Source: Opitutales bacterium UBA7389
GTDB lineage: Bacteria > Verrucomicrobiota > Verrucomicrobiia > Opitutales > Opitutaceae
Assembly (NCBI GenBank): GCA_002474325.1
Contig: DKNL01000268.1
Location: 1-7,647, forward strand
Length of the DNA: 7,647 nucleotides
Direction of reading: 5' to 3'
The stretch's first letter is position 1, and each line of letters starts with the position of its first letter. Both the position numbers and the translations under genes were made by a program. Positions 7,095 to 7,647 of this stretch are shown piece by piece. The notes beneath the pieces are model-generated. The model was not told the DNA's origin, ran no database searches, and worked only from the letters and a program-made list of their open reading frames with translations.

Positions 7095-7112
7095 GATGTC
7101 TCGGGAGACATC
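7095..7112. repeat. Perfect 8-base inverted repeat upstream of the NTPase gene
   Basis: GATGTCTC (7095-7102) and GAGACATC (7105-7112) are exact reverse complements around a central GG. It lies 15 bases before the ATG of the broken NTPase gene and 100 bases after the tRNA. There is no T-run after it in either direction, so an operator is as likely as an RNA hairpin. A terminator for the tRNA would be unusual without the T-run. Confidence 0.5.
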
Positions 7113-7127
7113 TAAGAAAATCTGACT

Positions 7128-7647
7128 ATGTATATCGCTTCGGATTGGCTAGATTCACTAGGGGACGCACTTTGGAACGCGAGAAAGAATCATCCCGGTT
7201 TGGTCAGCATGCTAGGTTATATATTTAATGATCCCATCGAGCTAATTAGCTGCTATATAGAGCCGAATTGCCGCTGCCAGGATCATACAGGCAACACGGG
7301 CAAGTCCGCTCGCTCGGCCTTTGACGCCATCAGTCCCTTAATGGGAGACGGGGTCGACGCGTCGATCAAAGGCGGCATCCAATTGCTTGTAATGGGAATC
7401 TCAGGTTCTGGGAAGACCTCCTTTCTTTCCTTGTTGAGATTGTTGCAGATACTGTAATCATGGGTTCGAATTAGGCGATGCGAGTTGTTTCGATTAGGGT
7501 TGGATACTCTCGACAAGATAGCATCCATACACAATCCGTCCGAATGCGTTTTGCTTCTGGATGGATTGGACGAGTAAGGTTTGTGAAACGGGATTTAAGG
7601 ATGCTTAAAGGATGGACGAGGCTTCTCTGGCGTATGGTGCGTTGTGC
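7128..7647 (+). pseudogene. Broken NACHT/STAND-type P-loop NTPase gene (5' part; runs off right edge)
   Basis: The frame opens with ATG 7128-7130 and codes 109 residues to a TAA at 7455-7457. The first ~50 residues include CYIEPNCR at 42-49, resembling a YxEPxC segment I recall ahead of the NACHT domain in a bacterial family. Then comes a Walker A, GISGSGKTSFLSLLRLL. After the TAA the same frame continues for 39 codons with CELFRLGLDTL and a Walker B, CVLLLDGLDE (7545-7574), directly followed by a second TAA. The hhhhDGLDE pattern is characteristic of NACHT NTPases. Walker A and B in one frame, with an in-frame stop where the family has ordinary sequence, argue for a nonsense mutation rather than two genes. 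A 46-base segment then shifts the frame; removing it restores LDE followed by ASLAYGALC. Such proteins often act as sensors in immunity or signalling. Most of the gene is outside the window. Confidence 0.75.
7567..7620 (+). repeat. 8-base direct repeat bounding a 46-base disruption in the NTPase gene
   Basis: TGGACGAG occurs at 7567-7574, where it encodes the end of Walker B, and again at 7613-7620. The 46 bases 7575-7620 (38 unique bases plus one repeat copy) begin with TAA and are not a multiple of three. Deleting them rejoins the reading frame into ...GLDEASLAYGALC. The arrangement resembles an insertion with an 8-base target duplication, or a slippage product, since GGAT is repeated several times in and around the segment. 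Confidence 0.55.

Noticed and set aside
7462..7471. GGGTTCGAAT identical to part of the tRNA T arm, a possible integration-site remnant
   Set aside because: Only ten bases match, they do not reach the tRNA 3' end, and a 12-base match to the same arm occurs by chance inside proB (about 5256-5267).
7458..7577. Stop-codon readthrough or TAA recoding joining the NACHT motifs
   Set aside because: frr's neighbour pyrH and other genes here end normally at TAA, and further stops follow soon after; decay explains it better.

Overview
The window looks like bacterial chromosome with moderate GC. My best guess is a Verrucomicrobiota member of the Opitutae type. That guess rests on remembered resemblance of the proteins, on a eukaryote-like OGG1-type glycosylase, and on gene starts without Shine-Dalgarno sequences; no marker here proves it. 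Six complete protein genes and one gene cut by the left edge all lie on the minus strand. A tRNA gene and a decayed gene at the right end lie on the plus strand.

Minus strand in transcription order (right to left): pyrH (UMP kinase, 6036-6809), frr (ribosome recycling factor, 5455-6015), proB (glutamate 5-kinase with PUA domain, 4295-5380), a Rep/PcrA/UvrD-type helicase (2170-4170), a small exported protein of unknown function (1552-2004), an OGG1-type 8-oxoguanine DNA glycosylase/lyase (651-1523), and the first ~195 codons of an unrecognised gene that begins with GTG and runs off the left edge (1-587). The pyrH-frr pair is a classic housekeeping couple, here followed by proB. The helicase and glycosylase are both DNA-repair functions. 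Intergenic gaps are short (20 to 165 bases), so co-transcription of several of these genes is possible.

The 114 bases between pyrH and tRNA-Gln(UUG) (6810-6923) serve two divergent units. Candidate promoters face each way, and the -35 of the pyrH promoter sits inside a small perfect inverted repeat.

Downstream of the tRNA (7128 to the right edge) lies a plus-strand NACHT/STAND-type NTPase gene that appears broken. Walker A and Walker B are in one reading frame but separated by an in-frame TAA. A 46-base segment bounded by copies of an 8-base direct repeat, bringing another stop and a frameshift, follows Walker B directly. This marks the step from conserved core genes to accessory, possibly defence-related DNA beside a tRNA gene. 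I see no intact novel system; the two window-edge genes deserve the most attention.
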